From Gammaproteobacteria bacterium (GTDB lineage Bacteria > Pseudomonadota > Gammaproteobacteria > Pseudomonadales > Pseudohongiellaceae), in assembly GCA_009844085.1 (NCBI GenBank), contig VYCF01000045.1:1-53532 (forward strand): a stretch of 53,532 bases of DNA. The letters are read 5' to 3'. Within the stretch, counting starts at the first letter, position 1, and each line of letters starts with the position of its first letter. The notes below the pieces were generated by a model. The model had not been told where the DNA came from. It searched no databases and saw only the letters and a list, made by a program, of their open reading frames with translations. Below, piece by piece: positions 1-7,793 of the stretch. Made by a program: the position numbers and the translations under genes.

Positions 1-69
1 CATTGGCCCCCCGCGAGCCGTCCCACCAAGAAGCAGAGGCGGGAGATCAGGAAATTCAAGGAAAAATAG
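1..69 (+). CDS. hslR: C-terminal end of an Hsp15-like S4-domain RNA-binding protein (partial)
   Basis: Frame 1 is open from the window edge to TAG at 67-69. Its last 22 residues end in RPTKKQRREIRKFKEK. Known: Hsp15 (HslR), a small S4-domain protein that binds stalled 50S subunits, ends in a similar basic tail of the form RPDKKERRDLLRFK. The match rests on that tail alone, because the S4 domain lies outside the window. It could also be the tail of another basic RNA-binding protein. Confidence 0.45.
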   Translation, partial: HWPPASRPTKKQRREIRKFKEK

Positions 70-266
70 AAATATCCCTTCAATTTCTGGAAATACTCAG
101 AATATTCATTTACTCTTTCGTTGCGCTTCAAGGAGTGCCGATTGGGCGCCAAATCCGGGACTTCCGGCGCTCCGAAAATTTTTCACGCGAAATTACGCAC
201 GTTCACGACATCGTGACTAGGCTTTAACTGCAAGACCAAATTCAACCCAGTTAAAGGAGAAGATCG

Positions 267-548
267 ATGAGAGAACTTACGTACGAAGAGATGGAACAGG
301 TGGACGGCGGCGTATTGCATGTATCGATTGCGATAGGCGCCGTTGGGGGCGCCGTCAACGGCTATTTCGATAGCGGCATACAAGGCGCAGTGGTTGGTGG
401 GCTGATGGGCGCTGCATCAGGTGTGTACGGCGGCGTGGCGGCAATGGCCACGGGCGCCAGCAGACTGATGTTCGGGGCATATTCCGTCGGGACCATGGTG
501 CTGGGAGATCAGGCAACAGGCCGGATGCCCAGGTGGTATACATCCTGA
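267..548 (+). CDS. Double-glycine leader bacteriocin-like precursor peptide
   Basis: 93-aa peptide with the leader MRELTYEEMEQVDGG at residues 1-15, the classic pattern of class II bacteriocin or microcin precursors cut after GG by a peptidase-containing ABC exporter. The 78-residue core is very rich in Gly and Ala with small-residue spacing (GAVGGAVNG, GAVVGGLMGAASGVYGG), typical of membrane-inserting helices, and contains no Cys. A strong ribosome site AAAGGAG (252-258) lies 8 bases before the ATG. A hairpin terminator follows at 591-624. No exporter, peptidase or maturation enzyme is in the window. Inference: a secreted antibacterial or signalling peptide whose export machinery is elsewhere. 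It resembles no single named bacteriocin that I can identify. Confidence 0.7.
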   Translation: MRELTYEEMEQVDGGVLHVSIAIGAVGGAVNGYFDSGIQGAVVGGLMGAASGVYGGVAAMATGASRLMFGAYSVGTMVLGDQATGRMPRWYTS

Positions 549-590
549 CAGAGTTGTAACAACGACCAGAGGATTTAACACACATTTGAA

Positions 591-624
591 CCGGGGGCGA
601 GCCGAGCCGTCCCCGGCATTTTTT
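591..624 (+). terminator. Rho-independent terminator after the bacteriocin-like gene
   Basis: CCGGGG (591-596) pairs with CCCCGG (611-616) around a 14-base loop, followed by CATTTTTT (617-624). It lies 43 bases after the precursor stop codon and before the next gene at 691, so the downstream gene probably depends on read-through or its own promoter. Confidence 0.75.
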
Positions 625-690
625 GGAACTCTAGGGGACAAACCGGAAAACGGATTTGGAAACTAGTCGGAGCCCGCTGAGGAGAACACT

Positions 691-1044
691 ATGGAATTTC
701 CACTGACTTTACTGGATTCACTCATGATCGTGCTGATCGTGATGACGTCAATCAATTTCCTTCCTGCTGCTGTGTGGGATATGAAAACGGGCCGCTATAG
801 CGGCTACTTTGGCTGGAATGCCTTGTCCATTCTTTTGTTCATTGCGGTTGCAAGCGGCTTTGACTCGATTCGTCAGGGAAACGAAGGTCCGGTTGTAATG
901 ACGGATATCAGTTTCCACTTGTTTCAGGTGTTGGTCTTATCCCGCTTGTATGTGGAGTTCGCCCACCACCACAAGTACAAGGTCTGGCTGCATCGCCAAT
1001 ACCACAAACTGACGGATCACGAAGATCCCCGAGGACTGAAGTGA
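691..1044 (+). CDS. Small hydrophobic membrane protein, possible immunity protein
   Basis: 117-aa protein with two clear hydrophobic stretches (about residues 6-28 and 41-58), a weaker third one (about 76-88) and a basic, His-rich C-terminal tail from about residue 89. RBS GAGGAG lies just ahead of the ATG. I recognise no family. It follows the double-glycine peptide on the same strand. Small two- to four-helix membrane proteins next to such peptides are often immunity proteins, so that role is a reasonable guess. The terminator between the two genes weakens the case for co-transcription. Confidence 0.5.
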   Translation: MEFPLTLLDSLMIVLIVMTSINFLPAAVWDMKTGRYSGYFGWNALSILLFIAVASGFDSIRQGNEGPVVMTDISFHLFQVLVLSRLYVEFAHHHKYKVWLHRQYHKLTDHEDPRGLK

Positions 1045-1174
1045 AAAACATTCGCAACGGTCCGTCCAGCAGAATAGGCCAGAGTGATATACTGCCTCAA
1101 AACTAAGCGAACTGGGAGATCACCGCGAACCACTCTACCTATTCGCTTAACTTGGTATCCAAGAGAGTTTGACC

Positions 1175-1384
1175 ATGAGCTTGTCGCACAAATTCCAGGT
1201 GGAGATTCAATTCTTGCCGGCGACCGAAAAGTATCTTGCCACAAGCCCGGATATTCCCGGCCTTGTGCTTGAGGCTGATACGTTGGATGACTTGTGGACA
1301 GAAGCCAAGACGGAGATTCCCTATTTGCTCTACCACAATTGCGGAATACGGTCCGGAGATGAAACTGTAATTTCCGTAAGATGA
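1175..1384 (+). CDS. Orphan HicB-like (DUF1902-type) antitoxin
   Basis: 69-aa protein containing YLATSPDIPGLVLEADTLDD (residues 18-37), the signature of HicB/DUF1902 antitoxins (ATS-D-PGL-EAdTL). Known: the fold is a partial RNase-H-like domain that neutralises HicA, a dsRNA-binding-domain mRNA interferase. The ATG at 1175 with AAGAGAG upstream is preferred to the TTG at 1169. No HicA-like reading frame is visible on either side: the next gene is a methyltransferase and the upstream 130 bases hold nothing recognisable. It is therefore an orphan antitoxin or the remnant of a lost pair. No DNA-binding domain is attached. Confidence 0.6.
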   Translation: MSLSHKFQVEIQFLPATEKYLATSPDIPGLVLEADTLDDLWTEAKTEIPYLLYHNCGIRSGDETVISVR

Positions 1385-1412
1385 GCCTCGCTTCCAGTGT
1401 GGCGCGGGTTGC

Positions 1413-2024
1413 ATGAGCAGCACTTCCTATTACAACCAGAACCGGGACGCGCTGTTCGAGCAATATCACGCCTACGACCCGGGGGTGGTTCATCGCGCCT
1501 GGGCGCCGGAGCATCTCAAGGGGCGAAAGCCCGGATTCGCTTGCGACATCGGCGCGGGCACCGGTCGGGACGCCAACTGGCTTGCCGAACAGGGATGGGA
1601 AGTGCTCGCCGTCGAACCGAGCGACTTGCGCGAACAGGGAGAAGAAAAGTCCGACCCGCGCGTCACTTGGCTCGACGACACGCTGCCGGACCTTCGGAAA
1701 CTGCGCGCCCTCGGCCGACGATTCGACCTCATCCTGCTGCGCTCGGTCTGGATGCATGTTCCCAGGTCCAGACAGGAACGGGCTTTTCGCATCCTCACCG
1801 AACTGCTGAACCCCTCGGGCCTGCTCGTCATCAGCCTGCGGCACGGCAGCGACGAAGAGGAAAACCGCGCCCGCGGTTTCTACCCCGTCAGCGCCGATGA
1901 CTTGATCCGGTACGCCAGGGACCGCGCCATCAGCCTTCAAGGCCAATACGAGCATCCCGACCGATCGCGGGACCATGTCCATTGGGAGTGGCTGGTTTTC
2001 GAGCGAACGCCCAATCTGAATTGA
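1413..2024 (+). CDS. Class I SAM-dependent methyltransferase
   Basis: 203-aa protein with SAM motif I FACDIGAGTGRDANWLA (residues 42-58), the acidic residue ending beta-2 (EVLAVEPS, Glu68) and a post-motif region FDLILLRSVWMHVPRSRQ matching motifs II-III of class I methyltransferases. It resembles the Methyltransf_11/25 group, whose substrates vary widely (small molecules, lipids, tRNA). It has no DNA-methyltransferase catalytic motif (no NPPY-like tetrad), so it is unlikely to be the modification enzyme of a restriction system. It starts 28 bases after the HicB-like gene and is the last high-GC gene before an AT-rich island. Confidence 0.75.
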   Translation: MSSTSYYNQNRDALFEQYHAYDPGVVHRAWAPEHLKGRKPGFACDIGAGTGRDANWLAEQGWEVLAVEPSDLREQGEEKSDPRVTWLDDTLPDLRKLRALGRRFDLILLRSVWMHVPRSRQERAFRILTELLNPSGLLVISLRHGSDEEENRARGFYPVSADDLIRYARDRAISLQGQYEHPDRSRDHVHWEWLVFERTPNLN

Positions 2025-2142
2025 AAATACTTGTTGAAGCACGAGCATTGGCTTGATAGATTCTAACTCCAAGCAAACCAAATGAGATGTACAAGGACGC
2101 GCTATCAACAGTCAGTCGAAATTTTTTGCTGAAAATCAAGCA

Positions 2143-2170
2143 TTGCCAGAAATCTGGACTACTATATATA
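2143..2170 (+). promoter_or_regulatory. Candidate sigma-70 promoter of the GIY-YIG/DGQHR genes
   Basis: TTGCCA (2143-2148) and TATATA (2165-2170) are separated by 16 bases. They lie in an AT-rich gap 84 bases before the first start codon of the defence island. The -35 matches consensus at 5 of 6 positions. Confidence 0.4.
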
Positions 2171-2253
2171 GGCAGTTTGGAGTGTTGAGCATGGTATGCA
2201 GATGTTGCTTAATCGATAGGCGAGTCAAGTTTCTAATTCTAGGATGATTGACT

Positions 2254-2712
2254 GTGAAGTACGGCTGGCAATTTGACTTGAGTAATTGGCAGAAAATTCC
2301 GGAGGATCTCAGGGATAGTTCCTCTTGGATCGGAGTCGACTATACTCTCATTGAATCGGAAAGAGTGCCGGAACATCCTGGAATTTACATATTTTGCACT
2401 CGACCGCCTCGGTTAGCGGAGGTTACTTCTTCAGAATCAAACTTGTTCGGAAAGTTGTTGACTCCGATATATATTGGTCAGACAAAAGATCTTCGTAAAC
2501 GTTTTAAACAGCATTGTCGGCGTCCAACCGATGAGCTCAAAGCTGCGAGCAAATGTTTTCAAAAACATTTGAGATTCTGGTTCCTGAAACGCAGAATTGA
2601 AGATATCAAACAAGAAGAAGCAACATTAATTCAGTGTTTCGGGCCAACTGCAAATAAGGTATCCGGTGTTATTCGGGCTACGGTTAAGCCATCAACTAGC
2701 ATTGGGTTTTGA
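2254..2712 (+). CDS. GIY-YIG nuclease domain protein
   Basis: About 152 aa. GIYIF (about residues 42-46) and PIYIGQTKDLRKRFKQH (about 73-89) form the GIY...YIG pair with the conserved arginines. EEATLIQCFGPTANK near the C-terminus supplies the metal-binding Glu and the conserved Asn of the family. Known: GIY-YIG domains are single-metal DNA nucleases found in UvrC, homing endonucleases and restriction enzymes. The start is uncertain: GTG 2254 has AGGA at 2241-2244 at good distance, and TTG 2248 is in frame. It lies 30 bases before the DGQHR gene on the same strand with the same low GC. Inference: a nuclease component of the phosphorothioate-linked defence cluster. Confidence 0.75.
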   Translation: MKYGWQFDLSNWQKIPEDLRDSSSWIGVDYTLIESERVPEHPGIYIFCTRPPRLAEVTSSESNLFGKLLTPIYIGQTKDLRKRFKQHCRRPTDELKAASKCFQKHLRFWFLKRRIEDIKQEEATLIQCFGPTANKVSGVIRATVKPSTSIGF

Positions 2713-2742
2713 ATGTAGGAAATTGAACCATAGGAGATTGAA

Positions 2743-4122
2743 ATGAATATCTATCCGACAATGCGAGCGAGAATGGGATCTTGGGACTACTATATCGTGA
2801 AGATGCGCATGGAAGATTTGGTCAAAGAGGTAGACTTTGCTCATGAAATTCATGACAACAAGACTTTGGATAAAGCAATTCAAAGAAGCCTTAATGAGAC
2901 AAGAGTGAAGCAGGAAATCGTAAAGTATCTAGCTCATTCGGATGATCGATTCTTTAATTCTATCGTAGTTGCAGCGCTTGGTGGCAATCCTAAGTTTAGC
3001 CCAGTTTCTATAGATGAAGATCCACAGTTCAATCTGATAGGGAGGGATGAGTTTAACAATACGTTTGGAGTACTTAGCTTCGACGGCAAACAGCATTATT
3101 ATGCGCTGGATGGACAGCACAGATTAATGGCCATTAAGACGCTGTTGGAACAGAAGGAGGAAGTTCCCGATATTCCTGAAGGATTTAGAGACGAAGAAAT
3201 CTCAGTAATTATGCTTGTTAAACGAGAAAATGATGAGATTTTTATGAGAAGCTATAGAAGAATATTCTCAAACCTAAATAGATATGCAAAGGCAACAGAT
3301 GCTGACACCAACATTATTATGGATGAGGATGATGCATTTGCAATTCTAACAAGAAGATTACTAATCGATCATGAATTTTTCTGGTGGGATGGAAAAGCGA
3401 CCGAATCACCAATTGTACAGACAAGCGGCAAAAATTTGAGATCAGGTGAGCGATATTTCACGTCATTGCAAACTCTCTACAACATGAACATCATTTTGCT
3501 CACAACACCCGAGAGGGAGAGGGATCGATTTGGTTCTAAAGAACACAGGAGATTTAGACCAAGTGAGGAAGAGCTTGACGCACTATACAATGAACTTTCT
3601 ATGTACTGGGATTCACTGATTGATGCAATACCCGCGTTAAGAAAAGACGCCACGAGGATGAGAGAACATTCGGTAAAGAAAGAAGAAGAATCTTTTGAGA
3701 AGGATAAGGAGCCCTTGACTGATCATTTGTTGTTTTGGCCAATTGGACAAGATTTATTGGCAAAAATGGCAAGAACATTACTGAATCGACGGTTGCCAGA
3801 TCTAGAGAATCCAAATACGGAACAGGTAACTGAATGTCTAAAAGTACTGGATGGCATAGATTGGGAGCTACACTCTCCGCCCTGGAGAAGTTTGCTGCTT
3901 GTAGAGGATCCTGTGAAAGAAGGTGTTTGGAAGATGCGAAGTGAAGACCGAAAACAAGCCATTGAAGTTAGTCAGAAAATCTTGAGAATGATGTTAGGAA
4001 TAGATGTGCTTGGTGAAGATGGGATACATGATCTGAAGACGGAATGGCATGCACTACTATTACCTAGGCCGGATCCAAAACAGGTCGAGGAGTGGTGGGA
4101 TACGGTTTCTAACTCAATTTGA
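2743..4122 (+). CDS. DGQHR-domain protein (DndB-like superfamily)
   Basis: 459-aa protein with ALDGQHRLMAIKTLLEQ, the DGQHR motif being residues 123-127. Known: this motif defines a family including DndB, the regulator of Dnd phosphorothioation clusters, and proteins of other DNA-modification islands; the fold is related to ParB-type nuclease domains. A second recognisable part, IFSNLNRYAKATDADTNIIM (about 176-195), also occurs in these proteins. RBS TAGGAG lies 6 bases before the ATG. It converges with the 275-aa gene at 4141, 18 bases away. Given the adjoining sspBCD-type operon it is a candidate member of the three-gene restriction set reported beside sspBCD (SspFGH). I cannot say which of F, G or H it is. 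Confidence 0.75.
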   Translation: MNIYPTMRARMGSWDYYIVKMRMEDLVKEVDFAHEIHDNKTLDKAIQRSLNETRVKQEIVKYLAHSDDRFFNSIVVAALGGNPKFSPVSIDEDPQFNLIGRDEFNNTFGVLSFDGKQHYYALDGQHRLMAIKTLLEQKEEVPDIPEGFRDEEISVIMLVKRENDEIFMRSYRRIFSNLNRYAKATDADTNIIMDEDDAFAILTRRLLIDHEFFWWDGKATESPIVQTSGKNLRSGERYFTSLQTLYNMNIILLTTPERERDRFGSKEHRRFRPSEEELDALYNELSMYWDSLIDAIPALRKDATRMREHSVKKEEESFEKDKEPLTDHLLFWPIGQDLLAKMARTLLNRRLPDLENPNTEQVTECLKVLDGIDWELHSPPWRSLLLVEDPVKEGVWKMRSEDRKQAIEVSQKILRMMLGIDVLGEDGIHDLKTEWHALLLPRPDPKQVEEWWDTVSNSI

Positions 4123-4140
4123 TAAAGGAACACAGAAGCT

Positions 4141-4968
4141 TCATGATGTCGAGTTACTATTAAGTATCCTATAAAGATATTTGCAAGGGCTGCGACGATC
4201 TTTAGCAAATTGAATTGCCTCTGGGTGTAGTATCCTTAGGTGATTCACTTGTTTTAGGCCAATGTTCAGAAGCGTAGAAATTCCATCAAGTGTCTTTTTA
4301 TCTGGCTCAAACTGATAAAGAACGGGAATGGGAAGCACACCCAATTTGTTGGGATAATTTGTCTCCCAAGGGTAGTTCGCACCTGACTGTTCGTCATCAT
4401 ATTTTTTGGAAAGTTTAAATAAGGCACGACGTAAGCAACTAATCTTAGGCGCTCGCCAACTTTGAAGCCTAATCTCAATGCCTAATGACATCCACGGCAG
4501 CCAGGTTTCCCATTCGTATGCTGTCAGACCTGAATATTTCTTAATCTCAGTATAGATTTCATGATGAATGTCTCGACGGATGCTACCATTTTTGTGAAAA
4601 TGCTTGTCTGGAATAATCCATGCCAGTCGATCCGTAAGGGGCCTACCGTTTGCCGTTGAATCTTGTCGAAGTGTGTTAAACGCATTATATGCACGTTCAA
4701 CTTCTAAACGCTGCCGTGAGGTCAAATTGAACTTATTGCCTCTACTACCAGTGCCATTGCTTAGTAACTCTTCTAATAGACAGGGAATAGTAAGTTCTTT
4801 TGTCGCCGACATAAGAGCGTTGCGCAACTTAGGAGCCATTTTCAAGCCACACAAGGATGAGCAATGAAGCATATCATTGGTGATTTGATTGTAATTCTCT
4901 TTCCCTAGCAGTTGCTGAATTATTGCATTTATATTTAATGGAAAGATGGACGAAATTTTTGTATTCAT
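4141..4968 (-). CDS. Unrecognised 275-aa protein in the defence cluster
   Basis: No family recognised. The protein is soluble, has no signal peptide or membrane segment, and has a Trp-rich middle (YEWETWLPWMSLGIEIRLQS, about residues 149-168) and many Lys/Arg residues throughout. Start ATG at 4966-4968. It lies 43 bases downstream of the SNF2 helicase on the same strand and shares its low GC, so the two are probably co-transcribed. The position between a DGQHR gene and a helicase beside sspBCD suggests it is the third member of the restriction arm. Its function cannot be read from sequence motifs. Confidence 0.6.
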   Translation of the reverse strand: MNTKISSIFPLNINAIIQQLLGKENYNQITNDMLHCSSLCGLKMAPKLRNALMSATKELTIPCLLEELLSNGTGSRGNKFNLTSRQRLEVERAYNAFNTLRQDSTANGRPLTDRLAWIIPDKHFHKNGSIRRDIHHEIYTEIKKYSGLTAYEWETWLPWMSLGIEIRLQSWRAPKISCLRRALFKLSKKYDDEQSGANYPWETNYPNKLGVLPIPVLYQFEPDKKTLDGISTLLNIGLKQVNHLRILHPEAIQFAKDRRSPCKYLYRILNSNSTS

Positions 4969-5011
4969 TGCATTACCATTTTGTTCAATCTAAACGTTAC
5001 AAGGCAGCCAA

Positions 5012-6649
5012 TTAGGCTAACAACCTTACGTACTCTTTTGGTGTCTCTGAATTGTGATCCAATATATCTGAACTAAGCTTTGATACTATTTCAGAAAAAA
5101 GCTCAGATTTTGAATTAAGAATTTCCTCCAGTCTAGTTTCTACAGTGTCAATAGTTCTAATTCTATACACATAAACGTCTTTCTTCTGTCCAATTCGATA
5201 CACTCTATCTCGAGCTTGGCTATTAATGGCTGGATTCCACCACTCATTTAGAAATATGACATGATTGGCAGAAGTTAGCGTTACTCCTTCAGCCATTGCA
5301 CGCGTAGTGCAAAGTAAAACGGAGGGCTCCTGCTTCTCTTGGAAAAGATTTATCGTATCAGTTCGGTCACTCGCAGAAGACGAACCAGTTAATATGGCCA
5401 AACTATGGGCGCTTCCCAGTTCACTAATTAGCTTAGAATGGAGAAGGGAAAGGGGAGCTACCAAGTATGAAAAAATAACAACTTTCTCATCTAATTGTCG
5501 AATTGCTTTGACTAATTCAACTGCTCTATCTATTTTTGTGCTTCGATGTGTATTTGGGTCAAAGTCACAGAGTTCTCGCAACTGACCAAATAGTTTAATC
5601 CATTGGCTAAGTTGTTTGGTATTGCCTTTCTTCCTAATTTTGTTATAAGCATCTCGTTGTTCTCTGCTGAGCGGCACATGTTCAATTTTTTCAAGTATGC
5701 TCGGTAATTCGCCAGATATAACAGTCTTGTTTCGCCGCAAAATATATCGAGATGCCAAGGATCTCAGTGAAGCTGGACCAAACTTGCTTTCGCTTATAGC
5801 AACTCTATTTCGATCAATTAGATGTAAAATGGAAACAAGTTCAGTGGGCTTGTTTTCTAAAGGAGTGCCCGATAAACCCCAAGTAATTTCTGGTCTTAAC
5901 TTATATGCGGAATTATAGGAACTAGATCGGAAGTTCTTAAGTTTGTGTATCTCATCATAGATGACAAGATCAAAAGTATTAGGATTGGGGTTATTAGAAC
6001 GAATCGTTTCGTAGTTCGTAATAGCGACGTGGCATTGTTGCCCTACCATATTCCATTTGGACTCAGCAATTGTGGAACACACAGTTACTATGCAAAGATG
6101 AGGTGCCCATAACTTTATTTCGGCTTCCCACACTCCAATAAGGGATTTGGGGCAAACTACAAGAGAGCATTTAACTTTCTTATCGCGTATATGTTGATCA
6201 AGGGCGGCTATTGCCTGAAGCGTTTTGCCAAGGCCCATGTCGTCAGCCAAGATTCCAGATTTGCGGCCGTGGAGCCAACTAACACCGATTTTTTGATGAT
6301 CTTTAAACGGATAGTTTGGAAGAAAGCGAAGCAGATGTGGTCGCCAAAGCTCTCCAGTATTGAAGCAAGCGCCACGTTCCTTACTTTTACTTAAAGTAAT
6401 TGTTTGCGGGTTTGCCTCTGGGACGAATATGTTTTTAGAGCCAAACTTGCTTCCTGTGCCTGAATTTTTTGAATGCAAGGCTGCCGCAATGGTGGATAAA
6501 GTATTGGAGTCCAAGTGAAAGAAATCATCTGAGTAAAGAACTTTATTTTGTCTGTTTTCAATCTTTGCGTTCGTATGCAGAGAAATTTCAAGGCCAATAG
6601 AGGTCCGCGCTAACTCGAAGGTATTGGTATTACCTTGATCCTTTCTCAT
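5012..6649 (-). CDS. SNF2-family DEAD/H helicase of the defence cluster
   Basis: 545-aa superfamily 2 ATPase of SNF2 type. Motif I is LADDMGLGKTLQAI (about residues 134-147), motif II DEIH (232-235), motif III GLSGTPLENKPTEL (258-271), and motif VI QARDRVYRIGQKKDVYVYR lies near residues 468-486, a sequence typical of Swi2/Snf2 proteins. The first 110 residues form a short unassigned N-terminal part. Known: SNF2 enzymes translocate on dsDNA, and several phage-defence systems (DISARM, Dnd-like systems) use one. It reads away from the sspB-like gene, with a 217-base divergent promoter region between them. Probable role: DNA translocation in the restriction arm. GC is clearly lower than in the core genome. 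Confidence 0.8.
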   Translation of the reverse strand: MRKDQGNTNTFELARTSIGLEISLHTNAKIENRQNKVLYSDDFFHLDSNTLSTIAAALHSKNSGTGSKFGSKNIFVPEANPQTITLSKSKERGACFNTGELWRPHLLRFLPNYPFKDHQKIGVSWLHGRKSGILADDMGLGKTLQAIAALDQHIRDKKVKCSLVVCPKSLIGVWEAEIKLWAPHLCIVTVCSTIAESKWNMVGQQCHVAITNYETIRSNNPNPNTFDLVIYDEIHKLKNFRSSSYNSAYKLRPEITWGLSGTPLENKPTELVSILHLIDRNRVAISESKFGPASLRSLASRYILRRNKTVISGELPSILEKIEHVPLSREQRDAYNKIRKKGNTKQLSQWIKLFGQLRELCDFDPNTHRSTKIDRAVELVKAIRQLDEKVVIFSYLVAPLSLLHSKLISELGSAHSLAILTGSSSASDRTDTINLFQEKQEPSVLLCTTRAMAEGVTLTSANHVIFLNEWWNPAINSQARDRVYRIGQKKDVYVYRIRTIDTVETRLEEILNSKSELFSEIVSKLSSDILDHNSETPKEYVRLLA

Positions 6650-6690
6650 TTCATCAAACTCTTAACTAAATTTTTCCTATTTGAGTGAGG

Positions 6691-6719
6691 CGTATCTGTA
6701 TCAAGAAGTTAATTGTCAA
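6691..6719 (-). promoter_or_regulatory. Candidate promoter of the helicase gene
   Basis: On the minus strand TTGACA (6719-6714), a perfect -35, is followed after 17 bases by GATACG (6696-6691), a weak -10. It lies 42 bases upstream of the helicase ATG, inside the divergent gap 6650-6866. I found no convincing promoter for the opposite (sspB) direction in the same gap. Confidence 0.35.
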
Positions 6720-6866
6720 GTTGTAATCAACGCCTTGTACCTAAATTATTCCAAGAGTTCAACAAAATATTGAAAAAATCAGGCCTCTGGGCCGACATAG
6801 TGTAAGATGGCATTCGCATACAGGAATGTTCCCCAGATGCTCAGTTGTGTAAGTCTAGGATATTAA

Positions 6867-7793
6867 ATGAGATTTTCAGCATCAAGAGTCGCGTTCGGAC
6901 GCCATGAGAGCTTCCATCTGCGATTCTGCTGGCTATCCAAGGGCTTCACGGAGTTACAACGCGATCTGACTCTGGTGACTGATGTAGACCGGGCCACGCT
7001 TGCTCTGGGCGTTGGCAAGAACATGGTAGTGTCGATCCGATACTGGTTGCGGGCTGCTCGAATGATCAGAGAGTCAGACAGCAGCGCCACTAAACTGGGC
7101 GACTTCCTGCTTCATCCAAGCCAAGGAGAAGATCCGTTCCTTGAGGATGAGGGCACATTGTGGCTACTCCATTGGCTCATTGCCTCCAATACGGAGACTG
7201 CTACTACGATTGCCTGGTTTTTCAACAAATTTCACAAGCCCCGTTTCGGCCAGCAGGAGTTGCGGGCCGCCCTAGGCGCCTATCTGCAAAGCTCAGTCGA
7301 GTCGTACAGAAGGCCAGCAGCAAGCACATTACGAACCGACGTGTCCGTTCTCACCAGAACCTATGCGCGACACCAGAGTGCAGGTTCGATTGAAGAGTTG
7401 ATGGACTCGCCTCTGGCCGAGCTTGAGCTGATTACGGAAACCGGAAAAAACAGCTATCAATCGCTGTTTGGTGAGCGTCCCAGCTTGCCTTGCGAGATAG
7501 TTGGATTCGCATTGCTACAACTGTTGGAATGTCGAGGGGTTCAAGTTTTGCCTCTCGACGACATACTCCAGTCCACGGATGGGTACGTATCGCCAGGTAC
7601 GATATTTCGCCTTACCGAAGCCGGGCTTATGAGCAAGCTCGAAGAGTTGGTAAACGCCTACCCGCGCATTTTCGATCTGCGTGAGTCCGCTGGCTTGAGG
7701 CATCTTTTCTTAAGGCGGGAACTTCCGGCGATCGATCTGCTCAAGACATACTACCAGCAAGCATCAAGTATGACACCGGAGGTCGCTGCATGA
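6867..7793 (+). CDS. sspB: DUF4007 protein, SspB-like phosphorothioation component
   Basis: 308-aa protein. Its N-terminus has FGRHESFHLRFCWLSKGF (about residues 10-27) and LGVGKNMVVSIRYWL (about 47-61), the two hallmarks of DUF4007. Known, from memory: SspB of the SspABCD single-strand phosphorothioation system belongs to this family and is reported to nick DNA. It is the first gene of a tightly overlapping three-gene operon: its stop overlaps the next start by 4 bases (ATGA at 7790). GC is higher than in the helicase block to its left. The start ATG is 13 bases after AGGA (6857-6860... within GTCTAGGATATTAA). No cysteine desulfurase (SspA) gene precedes it, so a host enzyme such as IscS would have to supply sulfur. 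Confidence 0.75.
   Translation: MRFSASRVAFGRHESFHLRFCWLSKGFTELQRDLTLVTDVDRATLALGVGKNMVVSIRYWLRAARMIRESDSSATKLGDFLLHPSQGEDPFLEDEGTLWLLHWLIASNTETATTIAWFFNKFHKPRFGQQELRAALGAYLQSSVESYRRPAASTLRTDVSVLTRTYARHQSAGSIEELMDSPLAELELITETGKNSYQSLFGERPSLPCEIVGFALLQLLECRGVQVLPLDDILQSTDGYVSPGTIFRLTEAGLMSKLEELVNAYPRIFDLRESAGLRHLFLRRELPAIDLLKTYYQQASSMTPEVAA

Noticed and set aside
70..227. Open frame of 74 codons at the window start
   Set aside because: It begins with TTG without a ribosome site and overlaps the Hsp15-like tail in another frame; no family resemblance.
1017..2108. 363-codon minus-strand frame across the methyltransferase
   Set aside because: A shadow of the methyltransferase and HicB-like genes with no domain signal.
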